64,000 nucleotides of DNA from NCBI RefSeq assembly GCF_026213295.1, contig NC_079418.1, positions 7,339,341-7,403,340 of the forward strand, read 5' to 3'. The notes below the pieces were generated by a model. That model worked only from the letters and a program-made list of their open reading frames with translations, did not search any database and had not been told where the DNA came from. The stretch comes from Gadus chalcogrammus. Taxonomy: Eukaryota; Chordata; Actinopteri; Gadiformes; Gadidae. Positions within the stretch are counted from its first letter, which is position 1. Every line of letters starts with the position of its first letter. Of this stretch, positions 33,622 through 46,441 are shown piece by piece. The translations under genes and the position numbers were made by a program.

Positions 33622-33905
33622 GAGAGAGAGAGCGAGAGCGAGAGCGAGAGAGAGAGAGACTGCGGGTTTGAAGTGAGAGTTTCCTTCTGGAGATGGAGAT
33701 GGCACCACAACATCTTTAAGTGTTCCTGAGGGCCTCAGTAATAGCTCCTTTCATCAGGGACCACACAAAGGGAGAGAGAGAGAGCGGGGGTGAGGGAGAA
33801 GGGGGGAGAAAGAGAGCGAGGGGTGAGAGGGTGGGAGAGAGGGGGGGGGATAGAGAGAGAGGGGGGGGAGTAACAGAGAGCTCAAGACAGAAAGAGAGAG
33901 AGTGA
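33580..33905. repeat. (GA)n-rich low-complexity tracts
   Basis: GA tracts at 33580-33660 and mixed GA/G-rich tracts at 33770-33905, separated by about 100 bp of ordinary sequence. Confidence 0.9.
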
Positions 33906-36075
33906 TTGATTTTGAAAAAAATAATTATTTGCAGTTTCTTTCTTCAATATTTTACCTTTTAAACACAGACAAAAAAAACTTTAGATTATACAGCAATAAT
34001 TAATAAATAAATAAACACACATTAAAACACAGAGTTAAAAAAGAGCTTCCCCTCCTGCCAAGGGCGTCAGTTTGTTTTTAGAAGTGGTGGGGACAATAAC
34101 CATAAGCTTGAGTGTGGTCTGAAAAGTGCTGGGTACCCTTATGTAAGCTATTCATCCATTCAACGCTGCATTACAATATGCTCTACAGTGTATTGTCAGG
34201 TGTTGAAATTATTCGAATATTCGAATACTGGTTCGGAAAATTAGTATTTGAAGCTTAAATCAGTATTCGGAGCTTCGTTATTTTTTTTTTTCCACGTACG
34301 TGACTTTACCAGAGCGAGGGAGGCAAACTATAAGCATCAGCGACACCAAGCAGAGAAGCGAGAGAGGTGGAGGAAGAATAGATATCTTGTTTCCCTCTAT
34401 TTTATAACACAACATTAGCGGGATCTCTGGAGGAAAAGTAATACTTAAAACCTTAGCTTAGTTGTTTGTTTACGTTCGCTGTACAGCGCCGCGCCAATCA
34501 ACTGTGACTGGCTTGCTGCAGAGCGTGAGCGTCTTGGGAATACCCGGTCAATATAATGGATAAAACATGGACACATAAGACAATCAATATTCGGTATTTG
34601 TTATGGATTTATTGTACAAATTCCCTGAAAATATGGACGTTCCAGGATGAATTGAAAAGCTCCCGTAAGGGCTGATATGGCAGAGAACAGCTGATTTGGA
34701 ACGGAGCAACAGCTGTTCGCTTTCACGGGGAAAAACTAAGGAACTTCAACCTACTTAGGCCTACTAATTAACGTTCAAAAGCTATTCAATCTTCACCAAA
34801 ATATGCAGATACTGTCAAAATCGGTTCCAGGGAGTATATAAGGATTATTAATGTTGTTTTTGATGGTGTTTTTTTCTGGAACGAGTATTCAAATATTCGC
34901 TCGGAAAAACAAACGAGTATTCGAAGCCTGAAAAATGGCATTCGGGCCAGCCCTATGAAGATCCTATTCGAACAATAAAGTTGAAAACCACAGTTTGTGT
35001 TTTGGCTTGTTTTGCAAAACGGCGTTGGAAACACCAGGGTATTGGCTCGGGATATGTAGGCCTAATACTAATACACACAGGACAAAGAACAGTGTTGGCA
35101 ATTTAACACTTATCTTGACATCAACAAAGTTTACCAGACAAACAATGCCAGACTGTAAAGGGGGTACGAAATGAAACGAGGTACTGAGCATCAGCCTTTT
35201 GAAGACGAGCAAGGGCTGCTGGTAGCATATGTTATGCTGCATTAAAAAAAGAAGAAAAATACAAAAACCCAGAGGAGAATTGCATCTGCCAAATCCTGAC
35301 CACCAGTAAACACTTGCGAAGGACCAATGTAGACTTCACTCGTTACATCATAAGAAAATTGTCCGCAAATAAAATCCCCTTCAGTTTAGGATAATCACAC
35401 AGGTTATGCGAGAACATATTTATGTCAGGATAGGCCTACCAGGCTCCAAGTCGTCACATATCTCAATCAGACAAAACCAACTATAACCACATTGGCATAG
35501 CAATCGCACCGTGTGTAGCTGCTACTAGCTGCAATCTAATCTATATATATATACGATGCATACTAACTGGAGCACCAACCAGAATCAGATCACAATCGCT
35601 TAGGACCGTGGGTAACCTTTAGCCAGGTCATCACGATTCACGAGCAAACAGAACCAGCAGCAAAGTTTACGTAAACCAATTTCTTACCTTATGTGGCCCT
35701 CCACATGCAGGCTAGATGACGTATCCATATCGATATCCTGTGTCACAAACATGCTTTTTATAGGAAGCAAAAGGACTGGCTATTATCTGAATAAAAATGT
35801 CAATTTTGGCTGTCTGTCTTGAAACTTCTCCAGTGCGTTCACACCAAACGCAACGGGACGACAAGATCCCATACAAAGTGAACGTATAGACGCGTATCTG
35901 GCAATTATTTTTGATTTGTCGCACCACACTTTCACCGTGCACAGGCGAGCGCGTTCACGAGGATTTGTCGAATTTCGCGTGATGACAGCCAATCAGCGTT
36001 CAACAGCGTGGCCACTGAGTGACATGTGTAACGTAACAGCCAATCAGCGTTCAACCGTCAAACTCAGCGCAGTGC
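33906..36075. other. Gene-free stretch with degenerate repeats
   Basis: No coding signal is seen. A segment 34200-34965 starts with 'attattcgaatattcgaata' and ends with 'gagtattcgaagcctg' plus 'gggccagcccta', looking like a decayed non-autonomous TIR element. Near 35990-36055 'acagccaatcagcgttcaac' is duplicated in tandem about 50 bp apart. The rest looks unique. Confidence 0.4.
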
Positions 36076-36079
36076 AGTT

Positions 36080-38572
36080 CAGTTCCTGAACTCTTCCATT
36101 GTGCCCATTAATGAGTGGTACCTGAAGTCCACCCTGACTCTGGCCTTCGCCAGGACCCCAAACGGCCCAAGGCCTGCCTCCCCCTCTACCTGGTTCTTCC
36201 TGCTTTGTAAACCGCCATTTTGGCTTGCCCGACCACAAAATTCAACAAACACCATTTCTTTTAATTGTCCCTGTCGTAACCAGCACCAAAGATAAAAGCA
36301 TCCTCTGACCAAACTTCTCCACCATTTAAAATATGGAAAAGGACTCTTAGTCTGTGATAGTCCAAATAGCAATGGACTAGAGTCTCAATTTTGCCATAGA
36401 ATGGACAGTTCTCGGACACCGTAGGGTTGATTGAAACTATTCACAGCCAGAGCCCCCTTGCAGGATCCTCCACTGCAGGTCTCCGGGTTGTTCAGGGGAG
36501 GCTTGTAAAGGAGGCTCCATACAGGCACACCGCCCTGCAGCCTCTCCTTCCACACCGTGTCCCTCCGATTGCTCTGTTTGTGTTTGTGTGTAGCCACCTG
36601 GCAGTACTTATATCTACTTTTCCCTGAAAGTAACTGTAAATCCATCCTGGACTTGGAAAGGCCCATGGGTTTCACCAGTCCGGTCTGGTACACCGACAGT
36701 ACGAGCTCTGGAAACGGATCCCCTTCGTCTGGTACATCCGCCCTGCTGAAGAAGTCCCTCAGCATCTCTCGCTCCTCACTGGTCAGTCTGCTATGATGTC
36801 TCTGGTGTGCCGGCTGGACCTCAGACCCAGGAGAGAAGCCACAGCCTCAGTGTTGTGGAGCCCGGGCCCTACCTCGTTCACCACCTGCCTCAGCACGACC
36901 ACCCTAGTGGAGCGCAGGCGCTGGGCGAGGCCAGGGCTGCTGCCGTCTTGCACGTCCAGCCGAGCCCCGCACACGAGGGTCTCTTCAGGAGCCAGAACAG
37001 AGACGCAGCGGGCCCTAGTCTGTCCCATTTAAAAATAGTCCATGCTATGAAAACACCACGATAAAAAGGAGGCAAACTACACACACGAAAAAAAACACAG
37101 CTATCTGCCTTAAAATTATGCCTGTTACCTGTCTCCCGACGACATCATCGTGCCCCAAGAGGTACCACTAGATAAACTTTAGCCTGAAAGCAGCCACTCT
37201 GCTCCCCAGGTGAACTAACCCCTGCCCCCCCTCTTCTTTTGGAAGATATAATACACACCCAATGCAACTTGTCCCAGAAAAAGTTTAAAATAACCGTTTG
37301 CACTTTTTGCAAGAGCCCAGCAGGGGGTTCTAAACATTTCAGTCTATGCCACAAGGTGGACGCTACAAGATTATTAATACTTAGGACCCTTCCTCTGTAG
37401 GACATGTGGGGAGGCAGCCACCTCCACTTAGCCAGCTTCCCCTCAACCTTCTCCAGCACACGCTCCCAGTTCTTCCTTTCAGTCTGTTCATCCTCCATCC
37501 TCAGCCCCCCCGGCAGCTGGGGCAGACCCGCAGACCACCTCCCAACTGCCAGCGCTTCACTCTTGGCACAGTTCACTTTGGCAGCTGAGATCAACCCAAA
37601 CGTTTCAACAATCTTGCCCAATGTATTAATGTCCTCCTGATTTTTCATAAAAATGATGATGTCATCTGCATAGGATGATGAAATAAAATTTAATATCAGA
37701 AAAAGAAAACTAAATCAGATAAAAACAGGCCATCATTAAAACAACAAACATTATGCAATATGGGTTCTATAGACAGTGAATACAACATACCAGACATGGA
37801 GCAGCCATGTCGAATACCTCTTTCTGTTTTAGAAGGTTTACACAGACTACCATTTATTTTTACAGAGGCCGTACCTTTGTAAAACTTTCCAAAGGTAGCG
37901 GTGCTCAACGTGATCAAAAGCTTTTTCCTGGTTTAAAGAAACCAGACCAGTATCTAAACCCAAAGAACTGGAGACTTCCAAAATATCCCTAATGAGTGAT
38001 ACATTGTCCACAATGGACCTGCCGGGCACCGAGTAAGTCTGAGACTGGTTCATCACCTTCTTCAGCTGGTTGGACAGGACTTTTGAAACCAGCTTGTAAT
38101 CTACGCACCGAAGTGAGACGGGCCTCCATTTCTTGATCTCCTGCAGGACTCCTTTCTTGGGCAGCAGAGTGAGCACAGCCCTCCTGCAGCTCTGTGGGAG
38201 AGAGGAGTCCTCAAAGCTCTCTGAGAAAACCCCCAGCATGTCTTCCTTAAGTACAGTCCAGAAAACTCTGTAGAATTCAGAGGGCAACCCATCGATACCG
38301 GGGGCCTTAACCCCCTGTACACTCTGCAAGGCAGCAAACACCTCCTACTCAGTCAGGGGGCCCTCCAGCTCCCTGTTGGTTTCCTCTGACTCTGTGGGCA
38401 GGTTCTCACAGAACGAGTCAAAAACAGCATCATCCTCCTGGTACTCACTGCTATACAGCTTCACATAGAAATCCACCGCTCTGTTCCTGATGTCTGCTAT
38501 GTCTGTGAGCTGCTGTCCATCCCCTGACTGCAGCGCATGGATCTGTCTGCTCTGGCCGTTCTTCTTCATCAT
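36080..38572 (-). mobile_element. Tx1/L1-type LINE, copy B (fragment of ORF2)
   Basis: Covers RT and C-terminal regions only. The 5' side stops abruptly near 38572, where Gmr1-like sequence begins. The 3' UTR and GA flank seen at copies C and D are absent. Confidence 0.75.
36385..38572 (-). pseudogene. Tx1 ORF2 reverse-transcriptase remnant
   Basis: The minus strand shows GVKAPGIDGLPSEFYRVFW, CRRAVLTLLPKKG, GLVSLNQEKAFDHVEHRY and GIRHGCSMSGMLYSL, then NNLVASTLWHRLK. There is a stop at 38345 and frames change near 37900, 37690 and 37140. The YADD region is frameshifted. Homologous throughout to copies A and C. Confidence 0.8.
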
Positions 38573-38574
38573 CG

Positions 38575-39150
38575 CGGACCGCCGAGGGCCCGCCACTCAG
38601 ACCCCGAGAGAGGAGTGGAAGTGCTATACCTGCGGCCAGAAGGGGACGTGTCCATGCCCACGGCCAGTCTGCGCGACGGGAGAGGAGGGTCCTGTGTCCG
38701 CACCACCTGCTGGTCCCACGAGCGGACTGAATCCCCAAGCCTACCAGTACGCGTGGAGCGGCACGTCACCCGCGCCCTACTCGACTCAGGGGGCGTGGTC
38801 ACGTTCATCCGACCCGGTCTAGCGGACGGAACCTCTGGGCAGAGGGTCGACGTAGGCTGCATCCATGGGCAAACCGAGTCCTACACCACAATGCGGATCA
38901 CCGTTTAAACCCCGATGGGGACCTTCACGGTTCGGGCCGGGCTGGTCCCGAACCTCCCTATGCCCCTTTTGATAGGACGGGACTGCCCGATCTTCACCAA
39001 ACTATTAGGGGCCGAGCTTCTGGCACCCCAACGCCGACAACCTCGGACCAGACCCCGCCGGTTGCATGGTCGGTCTGCCTATATGGCCGCCCACCCGGCG
39101 CCATCCAGGTCCGACTCGGACGAGTCCCCCGACAGGCTCCTGAGAGAGGG
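38575..39150 (+). pseudogene. Gmr1-like gag knuckle and aspartic protease remnant
   Basis: A Cys-rich CYTCGQKGTCPCP segment (38622-38660) resembles a gag knuckle lacking the His. After a frameshift the protease begins at RALLDSGGVVTFIRP, with the DSG active site (about 38777). A TAA at 38906 interrupts it before VPNLPMPLLIGRDCPIF, the usual protease C-terminus. Inactive. Confidence 0.7.
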
Positions 39151-39557
39151 GCGCGGCTGACACACGCCTCGTCCACGGTCTCCCTTCCTCCGGTGACACC
39201 GGACACAATGACCGCCTCCGAGCAGACACCTCCGCCAGACGGGAGGGAGACTCCACCCCTTATCGACTTTTCCGACTTCCCCCGGGCTGACGGGGGAGGC
39301 GCCGACAGGGGAGGTCAGTTCACCACCGCCTAGCTGGAGGACGACGCCCTCAGAAACGCCTGGGGACACGTACAGGTCCATGAGGGCCTATCCCGGGACT
39401 CTGTGAGTAACCGGCAGTACCCACACTTTAGCACCAGGGGGGGGTTGCTATACAGGGTGGTACAGAGGGCGGGGGAGGAGGCGGAACAGTTGGTCGCTCC
39501 GAGACCATACGTGAGCAAAGTCCTCGGTATGGCCCACACCCACCTTCTGGGGGCCCA

Positions 39558-40936
39558 TCTTTATTTTTTATTTATTTTATTTAGGGCATTTAGCAGACGC
39601 TTTTATCCAAAGCGACTTACAATAAGTACATTTTTCATAAGAAGTGCATCAATATTTCGCTGTCGGTACAGAAAGGATGTTCATAGAACCAAGTGCAAGT
39701 ACCATGAGCAGCTACTGCAGTTGCTACACAGTTAAGTACTATAATACAATACAATACAATACAGTGTACAATGGTGGCCAGAAGGGGGAGGGTGGCTTTG
39801 CAGTGTTGAGGTGGACTCTGAACAGGTGAGTCTTGAGTCTTTTTCGGAAGATAGTGAGCGACTCTGCGGCCCTGAGAGCGGCAGGGAGCTCGTTCCACCA
39901 CTGAGGTCCCAAAACCGAGAAAAGTTGTGACTTTGCCGAACGGCCATTGCTAGCTCTTAGCGATGGCGGTTCCAGACGTCCAGCTGAGGTAGTTGAGCGG
40001 AGGGATCCAGCTGGGTTGTGCGGCTTTAGCGATGCTTGGAGGTAGGCAGGGGCAGTTCCATCGACTGCCTTGTATGCCAGTACCATCGTTTTAAATTTGA
40101 TGCGAGCTACTACAGGGAGCCAGTGGAGGTCCCGGAAGAGGGGGTCATGGGAGAACTTCGGTTACTGTTGTTCGGTAGGTTGAACACGAGGCGCGCTGCT
40201 GCATTCTGGATGCGCTGCAAAGGTTTAATCAGAGACAGGAAGTCCAGCCAGGAGTGAGTTGCAGTAGTCGAGGCGGGAGATGACAAGTGATTGGACTAGA
40301 AGCTGAGCTGCTTCCCTTCTGAGGAAGGGCCGGATTCTGCGGATGTTGTAAGGTGCAAATCTGCAGGATCGGGTGACCGCAGTGATGTTTGCAGTGCAGG
40401 ATAACTGATTGTCCAATATCACACCGAGGTTTCTGGCCGTTGGAGAGGGAGATACAGTGATGTTCTCGACGGTGACCAGTAAGTTCATGTGTGGGCAATC
40501 TTTCCCTGGGATTTGGAGGAGCTCGGTTTTGTTGAAGTTAAGCCTCAGGGGATGGGCAGTTGTCCAGGTGCTGACGTCCGCCAGACATTCCGATATGCGT
40601 GTTGCAATCAGGGTTTTATCAGATGAGGGGAAAGAGAGAAATAGCTGAGTGTCGTCAGCATAGCAGTGATAGGAAAAGCCGTGTGATGCAATTACCGAGC
40701 CCAGAGATCTGGTATAGAGGGAGAACAGAAGAGGCCCCAGTACAGAGCCTTGAGGGACACCAGTTTCAAGCGTGCAAGGTTTGGACAAGGAGCCATTCCA
40801 TGTCACTTGATAGTTGCGGTTCATCAGGTAGGATGTGAACCAGGAAAGAGCAGATTCAGCGATGCCAAGTTCGGCAAGAGTGGCAAGAAGGATCTGGTGG
40901 TTCACTGTGTCAAATGCTGCGGACAGGTCGACAGCA
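39558..40936 (-). mobile_element. 5'-truncated L2-like LINE inserted in the Gmr1-like integrase
   Basis: The minus-strand RT and C-terminus are followed by a 3' end with the common teleost word 'gcatttagcagacgctttta'. Short catct copies flank it (39555 region and 40937 region). The Gmr1 integrase reads on across it. Confidence 0.8.
39739..40905 (-). pseudogene. L2-like LINE reverse transcriptase fragment
   Basis: The minus strand carries [34 protein letters not shown] and the catalytic [33 protein letters not shown] and [14 protein letters not shown] follow. A frameshift near 40225-40086 precedes MVLAYKAVDGTAPAYL and WWNELPAALRAAES. The N-terminal RT and endonuclease are missing. Confidence 0.85.
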
Positions 40937-41942
40937 TCTAGGGATGGATAAGACGAGGGATAGAATTCTGAACAGGTTTTACTGTCCGGGGATGAAAAAG
41001 GACGTAGAGGATTACTGCCGGGCGTGCCCCGAGACCCTCAGTACGGAATCCCCTCATTCCCATGCCACTAATAGAAGTCCCGTTCGACCGGCTGGGGCTA
41101 GACATTGTAGGCCCCCTCCCCAGGACTAGACGAGACCACCGCTACATCTTAGTTATGGTGGATTACGCCAACCGCTACCGAGAGGCAGTTCCTCTCCGTG
41201 CCGGAGGGAACTAATGATTTTATTTAGCAGGGTGGGGATAGTCAGGGAGATCCTGACGGATCAAGGATTATGACCCGGGTTTTAAAAGACCTCGTTAGTT
41301 TGTTGCAGATCCACCACCTCCGGACCTCCGTCTACCACCCCCAGACCGACGGGTTGGTGGAGAGGTTCAATAAAACCCTGAAATCCATGCTAAAGAAGGT
41401 CATGGAAGTAGATGGAAAGAACTGGGACCAGCTGCTCCCGCACGTCCTGTTTGCCGTCCGAGAAGTACCCCAGGCTTCCACGGGATTCTCGCCCTTCGAA
41501 CTCCTCTACGGCCGGCGACCAAGAGGGCTGCTCGACATCGCCAGGGATGCCTGGGAGAGCCAACCGTCCCCCCACCGCACCGTCATCGAGCACGTTGAGC
41601 AGATGCAAGGCCGGATGGCACAGATCTGGCCCGTGGTCCGGGAGCACCTCGGACGAGCCCAGCAAGCCCAAGCCCGAGGGGCCCAACTCCGCACCTTCAA
41701 CGCAGGGGACCAGGTGCTAGTCCTCGTCCCGACCATAGAGTGCATGTTCCTGGCCGAATGGCAGGGTCCCTTTGTCGTCATCGACGGGGTCGGCGACGTC
41801 AACTACCGGGTACGGCAACCGGGAAGACGCAAGGCCGTCCAGATTTACCACATTAACCTACTGAAGAGGTGGCAACCATCGACTGCCCCGCGGGAACCCG
41901 TGTTCTTGTCCCTGTCAGCTGAGCCCCAGCCAAACCCAGGAC

Positions 41943-43220
41943 ATGAAGGAAGTGGTCCTCCAGCACCTGGACGTCTTCTCTGAGCGGCCCAGGAGGACCA
42001 CGACCGTCAGCCATGACATCAGGACAGAGCCGGGAGTCCGAGTCCGGCCCTACCGTATTCCGGAAGCGCGGCGGGCAGCCATCCGAATGGGGGTCACAAA
42101 CATGCTGGGGATGGGGGTCATCGAGGAGTCCCACAGCGCTTGGTCCAGTCCGGTGGTCCTGGTCCCCTAACCGGACAGAATGTACCGTTTCTGTAACGAC
42201 TTCCTGAAGCTGAACGAAGTGTCGGCCATCAATGCCTACCCCATGCCCCGCATAGACGAGTTGATCAAACAAAGGGATACTGGCAGGCCGAGAGAAGACG
42301 GCGTTCGCCACCCCTGACGGGCTGTACACGGTCCTCCTGTTCGGGGTGCACGGGGCACCCGCGACCTTCCAACGGATGATGGACCCACAGGGAATACGCC
42401 GCCGCCTACATAGACGACATCGTCATACACAGCAGCACCTGGGACCTACACCTACGTGCCGTACTGGGAGCGCTCCGAGCCGCCGGCCTCACGGCCAACC
42501 CCAAGAAGTGCTGCCTGGGCCTCGAAGGGGCGTCCTATCTGGGCTATCGGGTTGGGAGGGGCAGCGTGAAGCCGCAAGACGAGAAAGTACAGACCATCCG
42601 GACCTGGCCCCGGCCAAGAACGAAGAAACAAGTGAAGTCGTTCCTGGGACTCGTGGGATAGTACCAACAGTTCATCCCTGCGTTCGCGACACTGGCCAGC
42701 CCCCTCCACGAGTTGACGTGGAGGGCTCTACCCGACCGAGTTGAGTGGACGGAAAAGGTCGAGGAGGCTTTCTCATGCCTCCGACAGGCCCTCTGCATCG
42801 AGCCACTCCTGATCACCCCGGACTTCAACCTCCCCTTCGTCGTCCACACCGACGCATTCGATTTTTTCACAGGTCCGGTCAGGCGAGGAGCAACCGGTGA
42901 CCTATATCACCCGGAAACTCCTGGCCAGCGAGAAAACCTACTCCACCGTAGAGGAGGAGGTGCTGGCGATAAAGTGGACCCTGGAGAAGCTCCGCTACTA
43001 CCTCCTTGGACGCACCTTCACCCTGGTCACAGACCACGCCCCCCTGAAGTGGATGGCCACGGCCAAAGATACCAACGCCCGAGTGACGCGCTGGTTCCTG
43101 GCAGTGCAGGACTACCACTTCCAGGTGGTCCATCGGCCCGGACGCGCACACGCCAACGCAGACGCACTGTCCCGGAGGGACGCCTGCCTAGGTCTTTCCC
43201 GGGGAATCCCCGACTTGTAG
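41943..43220 (+). pseudogene. Gmr1-like reverse transcriptase and RNase H
   Basis: RT starts near MKEVVLQHLDVFSE and continues RPYRIPEARRA and MLGMGVIEESHSAWSSPVVLVP, followed by a TAA (42168-42170). CNDFLKLNEVSAINAYPMP follows. The catalytic box YIDDIVIHS lies near 42406. RNase H contains YSTVEEEVLAIKWTLEKLR, VTDHAPLKWM and ANADALSRRDA and ends by about 43218. There are multiple frameshifts. The sequence is gypsy-type, not copia-type, although the domain order is copia-like. Confidence 0.82.
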
Positions 43221-43839
43221 CTGAGGGTGAGGGTACGTGGCAACCCCGATCAAACTGGGGGGGGTCGAACCACTCCAGCACCGGGGACAGCGCCCTCTCC
43301 GCGGACAGGTAGTCCAAGGGAGGTATGTGCCATTCAGTTCGGCGGCGCAGGAGCGCGCATCAAGCGCACCCGGGCAATCACGGACATTGGGATCACCTGG
43401 GGAGGGAGATGGCAGAGGCCTCTTAAGGACCTCTTAAGCACGCACCAGACGGGGGAACAGCCGAGTTGGAGAGACGCGGTAGGAAGAGATCGCACAAACG
43501 CAGACTAACGCCAATACGCTTCCCCCCCCCAGGACTGAGTGGGAGAAGACGGGAGCACTAGAGACGCCGACCTCGCAGCCGGACCCGCCCCGCAGACGGC
43601 CCATTATACCCCCTGAGAGGATGAACTTATGTTGACTTTTGTTTTACCTTCTTTTCCACGTGAGGCACAAATTAAAATCGTTGACCCGCAACCCTTGTTA
43701 GTTTGCGTGTATGCTGCGTGTGTGTGAGTGGAGGGTAGTGTGTGTTTCGAGGGGAATCGGGGACCTGTCAGATTTATATATTTATTTTTCTGAGAAAGAC
43801 AAATGTGCAACTGGGGTCTAGCTTCCTTCAGGCTGGTGT

Positions 43840-44203
43840 GTGTTGTGTGTGTATGTGTATGTGTAAATGTATATGTGTGTATGTGTTTGTTTGTATATGT
43901 GTGTGTGCATGTGTGTATGTGTGCGTGTGTGTGCATGTATGTATGTGTGTGCATCCGCTTTGTGTGTATGTGTGTAAATGTATATGTGTGTATGTGTATG
44001 TTTGTTTTAGTGTGTTTGTGTGTGTATACGTGTGTGTATGTATGTGTGTGTGCATGTGCTTTTCTGTGAGTGTGTGTGTGTGTGTGGTTTTATGTATTTG
44101 TCTGCATGTGTGTTTGAGTGTGTGTTTGAGTGTATGTATGTGTGTGTGCATATGTGTGTGTGTTTGTGTATGTATGTGTTTTTCTGTGCGTGTGTGTGTG
44201 AGG

Positions 44204-44249
<46 letters not shown>

Positions 44250-44357
44250 ATGTGTCTTTTCTTTGTGTGTACGTGTATGTGTGTGTGAGGGGCGTGTGGC
44301 TGTGTCTGCGTGTGTGTGTCTGTGTGTGTTTTTGTGTGTGTCTGTGTGTGTGTGTCT

Positions 44358-44418
<61 letters not shown>
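43840..44418. repeat. Long degenerate then pure (TG)n microsatellite
   Basis: TG-rich with TATG and TGCG variants, becoming pure near 44210-44245 and 44366-44417. Cys/Val-rich ORFs here are repeat artefacts. Confidence 0.97.
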
Positions 44419-45205
44419 TAGTGTGCCCCTCTCTGTGGACTCTCCATCATACAGACCTGGAGGGTGGTTTGCTGTTCGCTCCGGCCGTGATATATGATGG
44501 GTGAGGTAATGGGGGAGTAATGGGGGAGTAAAGGGAGAGTGGGTTCCATTGTCACAGTATAACTCTAGGGGAGGGTGTTTGCGTTAGTGTATGTGTTTGT
44601 GTATGTAAGCACTTGTAACGTGTGTTTATCGTGTATCCAAGAGAACGAGAGAGAGAGAGAAAACGAGAGAGAGAGCGAGAGAGAGAGTATGTATACATAC
44701 TGTAGGTATGTACGTGTGTGCGGGGTAGTGATGATGTTCGGGTCCCTCGGTGAGCTCACACAAACGCTCAGGTGCATCTCTGTAGTTTGTATGTGTGTGT
44801 GTGTGTGTGTGTGTATGTGGGAGAGGGGTGGCGTGTGTTTGTTTAGGGATGTGTGCGTATGTGCGCGTGTGTGTCTGTGTGCGTCAATGTGTATGTGTGT
44901 TTGTGTGTCAATTATGTATATGTATTTGTGTGTGTGTGAATGTGCATGTGTGTCCGTGATGTATCCCTCTTTGTGGACCCACAAATGGATCAACCCCCAC
45001 TCCTCCCTCCCCCCCCTCCCCACGGCAACAGTAACCAGGTCTACCTCGTTGCCTAAGTGACGCAGAGAGACATTAACTTCAGTTGTTGCCGCGGCGATGA
45101 TCACGAAACAATCAGAGCGTTAATAAGAGTTTTTTTTCACTCACTCCCTCTGTGTTAATTGAGATGTGAGATGGAGGTGAGATAAGTGATTATCTCAGGA
45201 TCCTG

Positions 45206-45207
<2 letters not shown>

Positions 45208-45276
<69 letters not shown>
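45208..45276. repeat. Pure (GA)n microsatellite
   Basis: About 34 uninterrupted GA units. Confidence 0.97.
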
Positions 45277-45279
<3 letters not shown>

Positions 45280-46121
45280 AGTGACTAAGTACTGGTACTT
45301 AGTCACCTATTATTTAAACTTTACACTTTATAATTTATGTTTTTTATACTGTCTTTTTATACTGTATTTTGTTGGTTCTGTTTTTTTCTGTTTGTCTTTG
45401 CTTCAGCATTTACCTTGGAATTGACTTTAGCGTTTACTTTAGGATTTACTTTTGCGTCTTTGTTTGTCTCCATTCGTCCTTTGTATTTTTATTGTATCGT
45501 ATCTTACCTTGTGGTGTTTCACTGCTGCTGGGCTGTTTGAACAAAGGAGTTTCCCCTCTGGACGATTGATAAAGATGTCATCTAATCCTATCTACCTATC
45601 TTGTTATCAATCTATCTACCTGCTAGCATACCCTGTCACAACACCAGTGTGGGAACGACTTTAAGATGAGTCACAAGACATCTCCGTCTCAGACTCCAGG
45701 AGGAAGAAGTGTCGGTGATTCAGGGCGGGATGTCAGACAAATTTGTGCTAAATGTGCAGGAGGAAATGTGCGAATAAAACAAATCTTATGATAGCAAACT
45801 GAAACACACGAGAAAGAGAGCAGGTTTTAAAAGGCTTAGTTCATGTCTTTAGGGACTTTGTCAAATTAGCATAGATAGCATAGCATAATAAAGTTGTTAT
45901 GTATCTGTGCAAGAGAGAAGACATCTCTGTGGATGATGGGACAGATCGATGAGGGGTGATGCAACTCCCCGGACTGGATCAGTAAACTAGGCGAACCATG
46001 AATATTCAAAAGGCAGAGAGCCCCCCCACCCAAAAGAAAAAGGAAATCAGCAACTTGTGGAAGGGTTCTGTTGCCATGACAACACTTTCCTCCACAGTTG
46101 GATTTGATGCCTTCCAAGGAA

Positions 46122-46169
<48 letters not shown>

Positions 46170-46441
46170 AATGTTTAAAATTTAGCATTCAAACAAAGCT
46201 CTTTTGAATCGCATTGAATAATTGAACAGAGAGTGCGCACGACAGAGGGAAAGAGAGCAAGAGAGGGAGCGAGAGAGAGACGGACAGACAAAGACAAAGA
46301 CAGAGAGACAGAGAGTGGGAGAGCGAGAGAGAGACAGACAGACAGAGACAGAGAGACAGAGAGAAGGAGAGTGAGAGAGCGACAGAGAGGGCGAGGGTGA
46401 GAGAGAGAGCAGGAGATAGAGTGAGAGACAGAGACAGACAA

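Larger units (their letters stand above)
39400..41895 (+). pseudogene. Gmr1-like integrase, split by an L2-like LINE
   Basis: Upstream part (39403-39557): FSTRGGLLYRVVQ ... MAHTHLLGAH. After the LINE it continues [19 protein letters not shown] and [10 protein letters not shown], i.e. the H2C2 zinc-binding domain. The catalytic core shows GLDIVGPLPRTRRDHRYIL (D), EILTDQG (D) and HPQTDGLVERFNKTLK (E). A C-terminal GPFVVIDGVGDVNYRVR ... YHINLLKRW region ends near 41877. Several stops, including in EILTDQG*, show it is dead. Positioned upstream of RT. Confidence 0.82.
38573..43690 (+). mobile_element. Gmr1-like Ty3/gypsy retrotransposon (integrase before RT), degraded, interrupted by a LINE
   Basis: The order along the plus strand is gag knuckle, protease, integrase, RT, RNase H, 3' non-coding region. 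This order (PR-IN-RT-RH) is the hallmark of Gmr1-type elements, described from cod and other deuterostomes, rather than the usual PR-RT-RH-IN. A purine-rich run near 43255 (ctgggggggg) may be the polypurine tract, and 'attaaaatcg' near 43672 resembles a poly(A) signal, so 43260-43690 is probably the 3' LTR. No 5' LTR is present; the 5' side is fused to Tx1 copy B. Confidence 0.8.
43690..46440. other. Microsatellite-rich gene-free stretch
   Basis: Holds a long degenerate (TG)n array (43840-44418), GA tracts (44640-44690), another TG array (44785-44960), a pure (GA)n tract (about 45208-45276), a (CT)n tract (about 46126-46168) and GA/CAGA tracts (46240-46440). The intervening sequence shows no coding signal that I recognise. 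Confidence 0.7.

Noticed and set aside
34200..34965. A defined hAT element with 'attcgaata' ends
   Set aside because: The ends match only loosely and no target duplication was found; kept only as a possible decayed element in the spacer description.
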